A stretch of DNA of 64,000 nucleotides from Ailurus styani (GCA_002007465.1 LNAC01000764.1:372001-436000); one strand, 5' to 3'. Positions 44,067-56,225 are shown, counted from the first letter of the stretch. Made by a program: numbers and translations. The notes: generated by a model from the sequence alone, not told the origin.

Positions 44067-46200
44067 AAGTACCTCAGGAATTCTTTCTCCTATCCTAGGT
44101 ATAAGAAATTATTTCTCTTCAAAACTTGGACCGATTGCATACTCAAAACATTCTAATTTTAATTTCTATTTAAAATAAATAGAAATTTGTAAGGATTTTT
44201 AATGAACACCTAGGACTATTGGGTATATTCAAGTCTGCCAGTTGCTACCGAGAATTATAAAAGAGAAGGAAAATGGGCAAATGTTATTCCTTTAAAAAGA
44301 CACATTAGATAATCTCCAAACCTAATCAAACCACCTGTAGGAGTGACAGCAAAGGCATTATTCATTGATTTAACTTAATTGCCTTTGTTTTCACCATCCC
44401 ATTGCAGGTTGAAATTCAGATGTCGGAAATCAAAAGAAAGAAAGATAAAACACGTGTGATTTCATAAGTCTTTGGTCTATGCCTGAACAATAAAAGGATG
44501 TATATGGAATAAATTTAGTAGCTTCTGCTGCCAGGACTCCTATAAATATATAGTGATGTTTTTCCTCTAGCTACTCATGATATATGATTTCCTTTCACAG
44601 AAACACCAGAAAAAACATTGCTTAGCACATGTGTCCTTATTAAATATGGCATTTTATTTTGCTACTTTCTATCTAACACCAAATATCTACATTTTATATG
44701 CCAGCCTAGAATTTCCTAAGAAAATTAAATAAAGAATACTTTATTGCTGACATATAGGGATTTAAAAAACTGATTATAATTCCTGTTAAAAAAAAAAGGA
44801 AAGAAAAGAGAAAGCAAAGAATAAGAAAGAAGACAAGAGTACAAACTTCCTGTTGATAAGATGCAGACTTGCCAGAGGCAATTCGTGGCAAATAAGCAAC
44901 TGTCTAAGGGAAAAGTATGATTTACTTTAAGGTCAATTAAATTTATTGAAAATTTATGGCACAGTTGAGTGCTCTTTAGTTAGAGAAAATATAGAGTGGT
45001 TGCTTTTAGTTAGAGAAAAAAATAGGGTATTTGTCAACTTCACTAAACTGGAATTACATTTCGCAGAATCACCTCCTTGTATGCTTCCAGGTGAGAGCTG
45101 GCCAACCTAGAGATTCACAAGGCTTGGAAGGTGGATGTAAAGCAGCAGCCATTTTTCTCAGGTTCCAGCTGATCCTCATTCTCTTCTACTGTGTTTGTAG
45201 CTCTTCCCTCTCTACAGTGGCCCAAGTCAAGAGTGACTCCAGGTCCAACCATTAAACACAGAGGCAGGAGCCTCCCATAGATGTCAGTTCTCCTTTGCAG
45301 TCCCACTCTGGCAACTGGACGTGCCTAGTTTCCTGTAGTCTGTTGGAAGCTCTACCATGCACACCACTGTTTCAGGAGGGCTGGTGACTATCTTTTTGCT
45401 GCTTTCACCAGAATTTTGTAAGACCTTAGTTTTACGATCAATTCCTTATTCCATAATATATGTAGTAGTTTTGCTTCCCTGAACGAATCCTGCCTTAAAC
45501 TTGGGGTTTTCAGAGTTGAAGATCTTAGAAGTTTCTCAGCATAACCAGAGGCAAAAAGGGGTCTAAGACTAGGTGAACATAGGAGGGAAGAGAACCTTGA
45601 ACCATCAGTTGATGACAACTTGACCATTAAAATTGAGACTGCTCTTTCATGACCTTCTCTATATATTTCACAGTTTTGATTTCAATCTACTTCTAGTCAC
45701 TTTTTATTTTACTTTTAACATTCATGTCAACTATTATCATTAAAAGCAATATTGTCAAACTCATGGGAAAATGTGCTCAAAGAGAGTGAGAGCTTCCCCT
45801 GTTACTCACCTAACATTTCTGCCTACTACACTGTCTAAGAATCTCTGCATCAAGCACATGGACATGGGGATCTTGGCTTTTGAGTACTGAAAAGACAGGA
45901 TTTTTTTAAGCTCCTAATAGCTAGCAGTTCACTCTACTGTTGGACTAGATGTGCTTGAGGAAGTTAGTTGAAGAACTGAGCTAAACTCTTCCAGCCTCTT
46001 TGTAATTTTTGTGCACTGGTTCTAGTTTATCTACTTCAGAGCAAGTCTACTTGTCTGCTTTCTCTGATACATACAAAAATAGAAATAGAACTATATATCA
46101 CATCTCCAAATTGCTGAAAACAGCTATCATTTGTTCTTACTTATTCTGCCTTATTTGGGGGTAAAGATACAGAGTTCTTCCAAAAGTATTCAGTTTTTTT
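44067..46200. other. Unassigned DNA
   Basis: No gene and no certain repeat. Open frames at 45031-45255 and 45388-45627 have no recognisable product. Confidence 0.5.
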
Positions 46201-46212
46201 CCTTCCATAAAA

Positions 46213-46320
46213 TGTGTATATGTGTCTGTGTGTGTCTGTGTGTGTGTGTATGCATGTGTGTGTCTGTGTGTGGAGAAAAACAGACAGAGAGACAGAGACA
46301 CAGAGAGACAGAGAGAGAGA
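46213..46320. repeat. Compound (TG)n-(GA)n microsatellite
   Basis: Interrupted TG units to about 46271, then CAGAGA/GAGACA units to 46320. The 88-codon frame across it is a repeat translation. Confidence 0.92.
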
Positions 46321-46672
46321 ACATTATTTTTGTAACACTAGGCATCATGGGAAATTACAATGAGAATAAATTCTGTTGTACACTGAATTTTTATTGAACA
46401 AAAATCCAAGGGCCTAGTCCTTAAACTCTTCAGTGTTTGTAAAAGCACTGTTAACTATTTTCTTAAGGAGTATTCAGCCTATAAAACCACTGGGTTGTGA
46501 CTTTTTTCAGAAACTCACATGGCATTCAGTTGGTAGAACTAGAGGCCATTTTGAAAAAGGAGACAATTTTCAACTGATGGCATTTTTTAAAAATGAGAAT
46601 ATAGTCCCAGCCTGTTGGGGTTTCCACGTGAACTAAACTTCACCCAAAAAAGGCACATAATATAAAATTTCA
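46321..46672. other. Unassigned DNA
   Basis: No repeat or gene is recognised. Confidence 0.5.
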
Positions 46673-47063
46673 GGGTGAGCAAAGCTTCAAGATTATGCCA
46701 CGATTGGATGGGACATCAGAAATAACATGATTTTTCACCTACAGTTAACTGTTTTACAACTATGAAAACCTATTTTTCACCAATTGGCAGTTAGATTTTA
46801 ATAGACACATGTAAAGTATCATTTCTATTGTAGAAAATTTGCTCTATCGAGGAGAACTCTCAATGAGNGGGTGAGCAAAGCTTCAAGATTATGCCATGAT
46901 TGGATGGGACATCAGAAATAACATGATTTTTCACCTACAGTTAACTGTTTTACAACTATGAAAACCTATTTTTCACCAATTGGCAGTTAGATTTTAATAG
47001 ACACATGTAAAGTATCATTTCTATTGTAGAAAATTTGCTCTATCGAGGAGAACTCTCAATGAG
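46673..47063. repeat. 195-bp duplication around N 46868
   Basis: Positions 46673-46867 and 46869-47063 match from GGGTGAGCAAAGCTTC to AACTCTCAATGAG. The only difference I see is C at 46701 against T at 46897 (CACG to CATG, a CpG-type transition). This fits two alleles of one locus joined end to end. Confidence 0.92.
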
Positions 47064-47900
47064 AGCATATGAACTGAAAACAAATGCCAGAATTATGAAA
47101 AAAAGCATTGTATTCAAAGGAGAAAATGCTAGCAAAGAGCAGCTCAAAATTCTAAATCTTTGCTGTCTTGTAAAGAGTGAATCACAAGACTGTTGAGTCC
47201 AATTCCCAAACTAATTTCTTGGATTGAAATAATCAATAAGGAAATGACAGCTTCCATGTTGTAAATACATTGCTATGATTTCCAAAACAATTTTATCTTT
47301 AGCTTTGCTCTTAAAAAATGCCTATAGTTTGACATTGTGATGAAGAAACATTTCATTGACTCAAGGATTTCTCCATAAGCTACTTGAGTTGGAGTTACCA
47401 GTGCCTACACTCAGTTCTATCACTCCTGTTAGTCCATGGTGCTTTACCTCACTACAAAAGAGCCTCCCAACTGCCATCAGTGATTTTCTAAAACATAAAT
47501 CTGATCATGATCATCAGCGGCATCCCTTTGTTGAGGAGATACAGACACATTGTTTGACTGTAGATTAGTCTTCCCCTTCTTCTCATAAATTCTGATATTT
47601 TAAAAGCCTATGGTTTTCCTGATAAAAAGTCTTGTGGCAGATAACCTTCTACTCTGACTGGGTGGTCCTTAATTCCAACAATGAGGAAAGAGAAGTAGAC
47701 TGAGGTACAAAACTGACGATTTTACTTTGTCACACCGAGAAGGCTGGGTGTGCAAGTGGTACCAGCAGCCTGGCTTCTGTCCAGGACATCTCCAAGGTGG
47801 CTCAACAGCATCTATAGAACTATTCAGAGAGTATTGCTCCAGATATGACCTCCCTTTCCATAACTTCTGGACTATGTCCCATTCCAGCACAAGTGGCTTT
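47064..47900. other. Mostly unassigned; possible L2 near 47425-47560
   Basis: ACTCCTGTTAGTCCATGGTG, GCCTCCCAACTGCCATCAGT and ATAAATCTGATCATGATCAT recall an L2 segment at low similarity. Nothing else is recognised. Confidence 0.4.
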
Positions 47901-47907
47901 AAAAAAC

Positions 47908-48227
47908 AGTAAATACCAACAGACACATGAGAAAGTGCTCAACATCACTCGGCATCAGAGAAATACAAATTAAAACCACAGCGAGATACCACCTTACACC
48001 AGTCAGAATGGCTAAAATCAACAAGTCAGGAAATGACAGATGTTGGCGAGGTTGCGGAGAAAGGGGAACCCTCCTACACTGTTGGTGGGAATGCAAACTG
48101 GTGCAGCCACTCTGGAAAACAGTATGGAGATTCCTCAAAAAGTTGAAAATGGAGCTACCCTACGACCCAGCAATCGCACTACTGGGTATTTATCCTAAAG
48201 ACACAAAGGTAGTGTTCCTCAGGGGCA
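47908..48227 (+). mobile_element. Young L1 fragment cut off at an N
   Basis: Sense L1 ORF2 from ACCAACAGACACATGAGAAA through CATCACTCGGCATCAGAGAA, GATGTTGGCGAGGTTGCGGA and CAGCAATCGCACTACTGGGT to TAGTGTTCCTCAGGGGCA at the N at 48228. The rest of ORF2, the 3' UTR and tail, which would run several hundred bases more, are missing, and unrelated DNA follows the N. Confidence 0.9.
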
Positions 48228-48228
48228 N
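48228..48228. other. Single-N assembly gap
   Basis: One N truncates the L1 at its left. The real missing length is not one base, because the L1 3' end is absent. Confidence 0.85.
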
Positions 48229-48339
48229 TTCTAGTAAACTGAGTGTAATTTCTCAACAGAAATCTATAATTCACAGGGGGAATAAACCATAGAGTTTAGG
48301 GATATGCCATCTTGAAAAGAGCAAGAGGATCCATGTAGA

Positions 48340-48640
48340 AGTCAACCACTTCTTTTTCCTATGAAGGTTTCTACCCATCCTTCTTGTGGTTACAGCATCT
48401 CAGTTTTCCTTGGGAAGCCATTCCCTTCCATATTTAGTCCTTACGATTCAGAAGGAGTTAAGCGTTCCCTATTCCCTAGCTTCAGAGAAGAGCATATGAC
48501 CCACGTCTGTCCAATTAACTGTGGTCTAACCTTTTGATCAGGACTTGGCTCAGTAATAGTTATGTGATTCAGCACTATGAGACTCAGTTCTGATATTTTT
48601 ATTGGAACCAGTGAGAAAAAGAAATTTAGGCCTCCGTTGT
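48340..48640 (-). repeat. Possible unclassified dispersed repeat
   Basis: Phrases such as GAAGAGCATATGACCCACGT and AGCACTATGAGACTCAGTTC recall an interspersed mammalian repeat whose family I cannot name; direction is uncertain. Confidence 0.3.
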
Positions 48641-48911
48641 AGTGAAAAAATGTTAGTCTTTTGTCATTGGTTGGCAAATTTTTCCTGTAAGTGACCAGAT
48701 GGTAAATATTGTCAGCTTTGGAGGCCATAAAAATCTTTGTCATAACTATTCAACTCAGACACAGTAATGAGAAAATAGCTATAGATAAGATGTAAGCAAA
48801 GGAGCACTGGCTATGCTCCAATTAAACTTTATGAATATTGAAATTTGAATTTCATATCATTTTCATGTCACACAATTTTATCTTTTTAAATATTTTAACC
48901 ATTTATTTCTC

Positions 48912-49149
48912 TTTATTTTGTAAATATTTTATTTCTTTATTTGTAAGAATGAGAGAGAGTGTGAGCTAGCACACGGGGGGGGGGGGGGGGGGGGNNNNNN
49001 NNNNNNNNNNNNNNNGGAGGGCAGCAGGCAGAGGGAGAAGCAGGCTCCCCTTTGAGCAAGTAGCCTGACGAGGAACTTGATTCCAGGTTCCTGGGATCAT
49101 GCCAGAGCTGAGGGCAGACACTTAACCGACTGAGCCACTGAGGTGTCCC
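48912..49149 (-). mobile_element. Can-SINE, minus strand, with gap inside
   Basis: Reverse SINE: ATTTTGTAAATATTTTATTT tail side, GAGAGAGAGTGTGAGCTAGC, then the G-run and gap, GAGAAGCAGGCTCCCCTTTG, head GAGCCACTGAGGTGTCCC. Flanks TTTTAACCATTTA and TTATAACCATTTA are a likely target duplication. Confidence 0.88.
48975..49015. other. Poly-G(20) plus 21-N gap
   Basis: Twenty G (48975-48994) run straight into 21 N (48995-49015) inside a SINE linker where the other copies have GA-rich sequence. Probably a sequencing dead end or false G calls. Confidence 0.85.
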
Positions 49150-49230
49150 TATTTATAACCATTTAAAAATGTAAAAATCATTTAGTGGAGAGCTGAATTT
49201 GGCCAGTAGTTCATAGTCTGGCAATTTCTC

Positions 49231-51352
49231 TTCTAAAGGTTTGGAGAAATAGAAGCAAGTAAGACAAAGTTCCTACTCGGGGAGCTTACACTGTGCTGGA
49301 AAAGACAGACAATAAACAATTAAAGAGAATGTATTTGAAGATAAAGTTAGCAAGATTTGATGATGAAATAGATGTAAAAACAAGAGAGGGAAAGAGGAAG
49401 AAAAGAGAGAGGGAGAAAGGCAGAAAAGAGAGAGACAGAAGAAAGGTCAAAGATAATCCAAGGTTTTTGCCCTGAGCAACCTCATTAATGGGAGTACCAA
49501 TTTTTAAGGGGATAACATGGAATGGCAAGTTTTGGGTGAAATTCGTAGTTTTTTTAAAACATGTTCTGTTTGCAATGCTTATTAGATTTCCAAGCAGACA
49601 TACTGAATAAACAGTTATATGCATGAATATAGAACATGGAGAAGCGGTAGACTGGATTCCTGAGAACATAAATCATTCTTACATCACTTAGTAAGTAAAT
49701 GGAGAAGAAGAAAAAAAAAGGTCCTTGAATTCAGCTCTGGAAAACTCAGTTTTTAAAAGAAACCAGTGAAGAAGGATGAAAATAAGTGGCTAACGAAGTA
49801 AGAGAAAATAACAGTGAAAGATGCCCAAGGCCAAGGGAATAAGGTATTAAAGGAAGATGACCATTGTGTCAACATTGCTGCAATGTGTGCTAAGATAAGG
49901 TCATGTCTATCCAGAGAAATAGGATAAAGGGTGATGATGCCCCTGGGATGCTTAGGAGAAAGGGTCTCTTAGAAAGCCAAGTAAAGATCTGCAGACAATG
50001 CAAGGAGTGGAAACTCAAAACACAAGCGCAAAAAGTGCAAGATAGCTTATATTATTTTCTAGGAACTTTAGTTGCTTCAACTTTTTTTCCAGCTGGCTAA
50101 CTGCAAATTCCATGACTCTGTTCTGCTCCAAACTCTTGGGTTGATTCTTTTCTTATGATTCCCTAGGACCTGATAAACTCCCCAAGTTCCCTTTTTATGG
50201 AGAGTGTTGGAATGTCCATAATTAGTCTTCTCTTATAAAACCAAAGCATACAAATGCTCAGTGTAAGTTGGAGAGGAAAAGTTTGGGTAGCCAGTTTTCT
50301 GGAGGCCCTTCTCCTCATCAGGGCTGTGAGTTTCCCCTACTCCCCTCAAAACCCCAGGAAACTCTTCAGAGGTGCTAACAGCTCTTCCAAATGTCATAAA
50401 AAGAGTTACTTCTGTAGTGGCATCTCTGCTAGGATCCTTCCAGTGTGCCTATCTGAAATTCAGTGATAAAAGGAATAATCAAGAGAAAGACTAGCTAGTT
50501 GCACCTATGAGAAAAGACATAGATATCTGAAACTTAATGTAGGCAAGGCCCATAAAAATGCAATGTGAGCCTCCAATTTCCTTTACCAGGATGGCAAAGG
50601 GATTAATCAAATCAAATCAGAAAAAGTGTTTCAACCACTCTAGAGGAAGAAATCAGCCATTCTTGGTGTAAAACATATTTTTCTTCTATTCATCTACTTT
50701 AAAAATATAAATGGCCTATACCAACCTTCAGAAAAATGATTTACGATATCACTAAAACTAATCCTTTATATTCATAAAGTACTTTACACTTTCAAGAAGC
50801 TTTCACATATATTATTTCGTAGAGTATTAGATCCTGGGACAAAAATTATGGTTCTAGAAATGAAACAACTTCTTCCTCACTCTTAGATATACTGATTTTT
50901 CCCCCCTAATATCATGAACTTGAATCATAAGATCTTTAACCTGTGGACATCAAGCTTGCACTATTAACTTATAAAGAAAATTCATAACTCTTGTTGACTT
51001 AACAAGAAAATAACATGGTCAAGTGGGAAATAAAAGTGAATTACAAATGAAAAAGGGAGCTAAAGTATGTGATTTGTCCTTTGTTAACCTTTTCAACTAA
51101 AGAGAGTTTAAAACAATTCAAGGTCTGTTTTGTGTAAATTCCTTACTACCTTTAATAACTTAATAGAGTAATTGAATTCACAATTACTCCCTGTTCTGGC
51201 AAACTGCCACAAAACCAAAATCTTCTGTCTCTTCTAAAACACTGTAAACATCATTAGAGTGCCAAAACGTATAAAGCACTTTTATGAAATAATTTGCAAA
51301 TTTTATAGACTTAATAAGGCCACAGCAAATTTTATCCTGAGGTACCAGGTAT
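49231..51352. other. Unassigned DNA with purine-rich tract
   Basis: A purine tract lies at 49377-49447 (GAGAGGGAAAGAGGAAGAAA and similar); the 127-codon frame on its complement is partly its translation. No gene or dispersed repeat is recognised in the rest. Confidence 0.5.
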
Positions 51353-51771
51353 TCTCTCTCTCTCCCTCTCTCTTTCTTCCTTCCTTCCTTCCAACCTTCC
51401 TTCCTTTCTTTCTTTCTTTCCCTCCCTCCCTCCTTCCTTCCCTCCCTCCCTCCCTCCCATCCTTCCTTCTTTCCTTCCTTCCTTCCTTCCTTCCTTCCTT
51501 CCTTCCTTCCTTCCTTTCTTTCCCTCCCTCCCTCCCTTCCTTCCTTCCATCCTTCCCTCCTTTCTTTCTTCCTTCCTTTTTTTATTCTTACCTTTCCTTC
51601 CTTCCTTTCTTCCTTCCTTTTTTTCTTTCTTTCCTTTCCTTCCTTCCATCCTTCCCTTCCCTCCCTCCCTCCCTCCTTCTCTCCCTCCCTCCTTTCTTTT
51701 CTTTTTTCTTTTCTTTTTCCTTTCCTTTCCTTTCCTTTCCTTTTCTCTTTCTTTCTTTCCTTCTTTCTTTC
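51353..51771. repeat. Long (CCTT)n/(CTTT)n polypyrimidine tract
   Basis: About 420 bp almost wholly pyrimidine on the plus strand, made of CCTT, CCCT and CTTT units. It produces long false frames on both strands (Lys/Glu/Arg/Gly-rich on minus, Ser/Phe/Pro/Leu-rich on plus). Confidence 0.97.
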
Positions 51772-52013
51772 ATTAATTGATCCATTGCTTAGACTACTGG
51801 AGGGGAGGGACTGTGCATGAAGCTTCACATGCTTAATTCCTAAACCCTATATAGATACTAGACCAAGAAATGAAAAGGAATGGCTTTAGAAAGTAATAAA
51901 AGCATAATAGGTAAATGGCCTACCTCTCCTTTTTTAATCTAAAAATGCTAGGGAAGGAAGGAAAGTCTAAAGTAGGAATATCAATGATGGAGAATGTATT
52001 TGTAGTTCCCTTT
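51772..52013. other. Unassigned flank of the large L1
   Basis: No feature recognised. TGTAGTTCCCTTT at 52001-52013 weakly resembles TGTAGTACTCTCT at 58829-58841 and may be a decayed L1 target duplication. Confidence 0.4.
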
Positions 52014-52283
52014 TATTTTTAATAATTTTTTTTATTATTTGCCCCAGGGATACAGGCCTTTGAATCATCAGGCTTACACCTTTCACAGCATTCACCATAG
52101 CACAAACCCTCCCCAATGTCCATAACCCATCCACCCTATAACTACCCTCCCACCCCCCAGTAACCCTCAGTTTGTTTTCTGAGATTAAGAGTCTCTTATA
52201 GTTTGTCTCCTTCCGATTCCATTTTGTTTCATTATTTTCCCCTCCCTACCCCCCACGATCCCCTGCCCTGCCCATCAAGTTCC

Positions 52284-55200
52284 TCATATCAGAGAGATCA
52301 TTTGATAATTGTATTTCCCTGATTGACTTCTTTCACTTAGCATAATACCCTCTAGTTCCATCCACGTCATTGCAAATGGCAAGATTTTGTGTTTTTTTTG
52401 ATGGCTGCATAGTATTCTATTGTATATATATACCACATCTTCTTCATCCATTCATCTGTTGATGGACAGCTAGGTTCTTTTCATAGTTTGGCTATTGTGG
52501 ACATTGCTGCTATAAACATTTGGGTGCATGTGCCCCTGAGGATCACTACCTTTGTATCTTTAGGGTAAATACCCAGTAGTGTGATTGCTAGGTTGTAGGG
52601 TAGCTCTATTTTCAACTTTTTGAGGAACCTCCACACTGTTTTACACAGTGTAGGCAGTAGCTTGCATTCCCACCAACAGTGTAGGATGGTTCCTCTTTCT
52701 CCAGATCCTCATCAACATCTGTCATTTCCTGACTTGTTGACTTTAGCCATTCTGACTGGTGTGAGGTGGTATCTCACTGTGGTTTTGATTTGTATATCCC
52801 TGGTGCTGAGTGATGTTGAGCACTTTCTCATGTGTCTGTTGGCCATTTGGATGTCTTCTTTGGAGAAATGTCTGTTCATGTCTTCTGCCCATTTCTTGAC
52901 TGGGTTATTTGTTTTATATTTATGATTTTGGATACAAGCCCTTTCTCTGACATGTCATTTGAAAATATCTGATATGTCATTTGCAAATATCTTCTCCCAT
53001 TCTTTCAGTTGTCTTTTGGTTTTGTTGACTGTTTCCTTTGCTGTGCAAAAGCTTTTAATCTTGATGAAGTCCCAATAGTTCATTTTTGCCCTTGCTTCCC
53101 TTGCCTTTGGTGATGTTCCTAGGAAGAAGTTGCTGCGGTTGAGGTCGAAGAGGTTGCTGCCTGTGTTCTCCTCGAGGATTTTGATGGATTCCTTTCTCAC
53201 ATTGAGGTCTTTTATCCATTTTGAGTCTATTTTTGTGTGTGGTGTNAGTTGCTGCGGTTGAGGTCGAAGAGGTTGCTGCCTGTGTACTCCTCAAGGATTT
53301 TGTTGGATTCCTTTCTCACATTGAGGTATTTCATCTATTTTGAGTCTATTTTTGTGTGTGGTGTAAGGAAATGATCCAGTTTGATTTTTCTGCATGTGGC
53401 TGACCAGTTTTCCCAACACCATTTGTTGAAGAGACTGTCTTTTTCCCACTGGACATTCTTTCCTGCTTTGTCGAAGATTAGTTGACCATAGAGTTGAGGG
53501 TCCATTTTTGGGTTCTCTATTCTGTTCCACTGGTCTATGTGTCTGTTTTTGTGCCAGTACCATACTGTCTTGATGATGACGGCTTTGTAATAGAGCTTGA
53601 AATCTGGAATTGTGATGCCGCCAACTTTGCTTTTTTTTTTCAACATTCCTTTGGCTATTCGGGGTCTTTTCTGGTTCCATATAAATTTTAGGATTATTTG
53701 TTCCATTTCTTTGAAATAAATTGCTGGTATTTTGATGGGGATTGCATTAAATGTGTAGATTGCTCTAGGTAGCATAGACATTTTCACAATATTTATTCTA
53801 CCCATCCATGAGCATGGAATGTTTTTCCACTTCTTTGTGTCTTCCTCAATTTCTTTCATGAGTACTTTATAGTTTTCTGAATACAGATTCTTTGCCTCTT
53901 TGGTTAGGTTTATTCCTAGGTATCTTATGGTTTTGGGTGCAATTGTAAATGGGATTGACTCTTTAATTTCTCTTTCTTCTGTTTTGTTGTTGGTATATAG
54001 AAATGCAACTTATTTCTATGCATTGATTTTATATCTTGACACTTTACTGAATTCCTGTATGAGTTCTAGCAGTTTTGGAGTGGAGTCCTTTGGGTTTTCC
54101 ACATAAAGTATCATATCATCTGCAAAGAGTGAGAGTTTGACCTCTTCCTTGCCGATTTGGATGCCTTTTATTTCTTTTTGTTGTCTGATTGCTGAGGCTA
54201 GGACTTCTAGTACTATGTTGAATAGCAGTGGTGATAGTGGACAGCCTTGCCGTGTTCCTGACTTTAGGGGAAAAGCTCTCAGTTTTTCTCCATTGAGAAT
54301 GATATTCGCTGTGGGTTTTTCATAGATGGCTTTGATGATATTGAGATATGTGCCCTGTATGCCTACACTGTTAAGAGTTTTGATCAATACAGGGTGCTAT
54401 ACTTTGTCAAATGCTTTTTCAGCATCTATTGAGAGGATTATATGGTTCTTGCTCTTTCTTTTATTAATGTCTTGTATCACATTGATTGATTTGCGAATGT
54501 TAAACCAACCTTGCATCCCAGGAATAAATCCCACTTGGTCGTGGTGAATAATCCTTTTTATGTGCTGCTGGATCCTATTGGCTAGTATTTTGTTGAGGAT
54601 TTTTGCATCCGTATTCATCAAAGATATTGGTCTGTAATTCTCCTTCTTGATGGGGTCTTTGCCTGGTTTGGGGATCAAGGTAATGCTGGCCTCATAAAAG
54701 GAGTTTGGAAGTTTTCCTTCCAATTCTATTTTTTGGAACAGTTTCAGGAGAATAGGTATTAATTCTTCTTTAAATGTTTGGTAGAATTCCCCTGGGAAGC
54801 CGTCTGGCCCTGGGCTCTTGTTCGTTGGGAGATTTTTGATGACTGCTTCAATCTCCTTACTGGTGATGGGTCTATTCAGGTCTTCAGTTTCTTCCTGGTT
54901 CAGTTTTGGTAGTTTATATTTCTCTAAGAATGCATCCATTTCTTCCAGATTGTCAAATTTGCTGGTGTAGAGTTGCTCATAATATGTTCTTAGAATTGTT
55001 TGTATTTCTTTGGTGTTGGTTGTGATCTCTCCTCTTTCATTCATGATTTTATTAATTTGAGTCCTTTCTCTTTTCTTTTGGATAAGTCTGGCCAGGGGTT
55101 TATCAATCTTATTAATTCTTTCAAAGAACCAGCTCCTAGTTTCATTGATTTGTTCCACTGTTCTTTTGGTTTCTATTTCATTGATTTCTGCTCTGATCTT

Positions 55201-56225
55201 TATTATTCCTCTTCTCCTGCTGGGTGTAGGCTTTCTTTGCTGCTCTTTCTCCAGCTCCTTTAGCTGTAGGGTTGGGTTGTGTACTTAAGGCCTTTCTTGT
55301 TTCTTGAGAAAGTCTTGTATGGCTATATACTTTCCTCTCGGGACTGCTTTTGCTGTGTCCCAAAGAGTGTGAACAGTTGTGTTTTCAATTTCATTTGTTT
55401 CCATGAATTTTTTTAATTCTTCTTTAATTTCCTGGTTGACCCATTCATTCTTGAGTAGGGTGTTCTTCAGCCTCCATGTATTTGAGGTCTTTCCAACTTT
55501 CCTTTTGTGGTTGAGTTCTAGTTTCAGAGCATTATGGTCTGAAAATATGCAGGGAATGATCCCAATCTTTTGGTACCTGTTGAGACCTGATTTGTGACCC
55601 AGAATATGGTCTATTCTGGAGAATGTTCCATGTGCACTGGAGAAGAATGTGTATTCTGTTGTTTTGGGATGGAATGTTCTGAATATATCTGTGATGTCCA
55701 ACTGGTCCAGGGTGTCATTTAAAGCCTTTATTTCCTTGTTGATCTTTTGCTTTGATGATCTGTCCATTTCAGTAAGAGCAGTGTTAAAGTCCCCTACTAT
55801 TATTGTATTATTATCAATGTGTTTCTTTGATTTTGTTATTAATTGGTTTATATAATTGGCTGCTCCCATGTTAGGGGCATAGATATTTATGATTGTTAGA
55901 TCTTCTTGTTGGACAGATCCTTTTAGTATGATATAGTGTCCTTCTTCATCTCTTATGATATTCTTTGCCTTAAAGTCTAGTTTATCTGATATAAGGATTG
56001 CCACTCCAGCTTTCTTTTGCTGTCCATTGGCATGGTAAATTGTTTTCCATCCCCTCACTTTAAATCTGGAGGTGTCCTTGGGTGTAAGATGAGTTCCCTG
56101 TAGACAGCATATTGATGGGTCTTATATTTTTATCCATTCTAATACCCTGTGTTTTTTAGTTGGGGCATTTAGTCCATTTACATTCAGGGTAACAATTGAG
56201 AGATATGAATTTAGAGCCTTTTTAT
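52284..56225 (-). pseudogene. L1 ORF2 (endonuclease/reverse transcriptase), broken
   Basis: LINE-1 ORF2 would encode an APE-type endonuclease and reverse transcriptase for target-primed reverse transcription. Reading from high to low coordinates, the N-terminus NGLNAP lies near 56170. The endonuclease keeps GDFN at 55783-55794 and SDH at 55534-55542, but the normal LQETH motif reads LQGTH (codon 56095-56097, Glu to Gly). The RT region keeps [16 protein letters not shown] and FADD (54115-54126). The expected final stop is TGA at 52284-52286. In-frame stops are seen at 56122-56124, 55285-55287, 54397-54399 (FDKV then stop) and 54016-54018. A 118-bp duplicated block around N 53246 adds a further break. 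Total span (about 3.94 kb) equals a normal ORF2 plus the 118-bp repeat. Confidence 0.93.
53128..53364. repeat. 118-bp diverged duplication around N 53246 inside L1
   Basis: 53128-53245 and 53247-53364 align over 118 bp from AGTTGCTGCGGTTGAGGTCG to TTTGTGTGTGGTGT with about six differences. That is more than expected for alleles at one site, so reads from two L1 copies were probably joined here. Confidence 0.85.

Larger units (their letters stand above)
48665..49230 (+). mobile_element. hAT-Charlie-type transposon split by a SINE
   Basis: GTTGGCAAATTTTTCCTGTA, AAGTGACCAGATGGTAAATA, CATAACTATTCAACTCAGAC and CTCCAATTAAACTTTATGAA, then after the SINE GAGCTGAATTTGGCCAGTAG and TTCATAGTCTGGCAATTTCT. 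This is the same family as 21945-22167, in the same order, but longer and older. Confidence 0.7.

Noticed and set aside
51184..51828. 214-codon minus-strand frame rich in Lys, Glu, Arg and Gly (and the 173-codon plus-strand frame over it)
   Set aside because: Both are translations of the (CCTT)n/(CTTT)n tract. Composition follows the repeat unit and no domain is present.
54326..55263. Plus-strand frames over the L1 RT region
   Set aside because: Antisense shadows of L1 ORF2; the minus-strand reading has the RT motifs.
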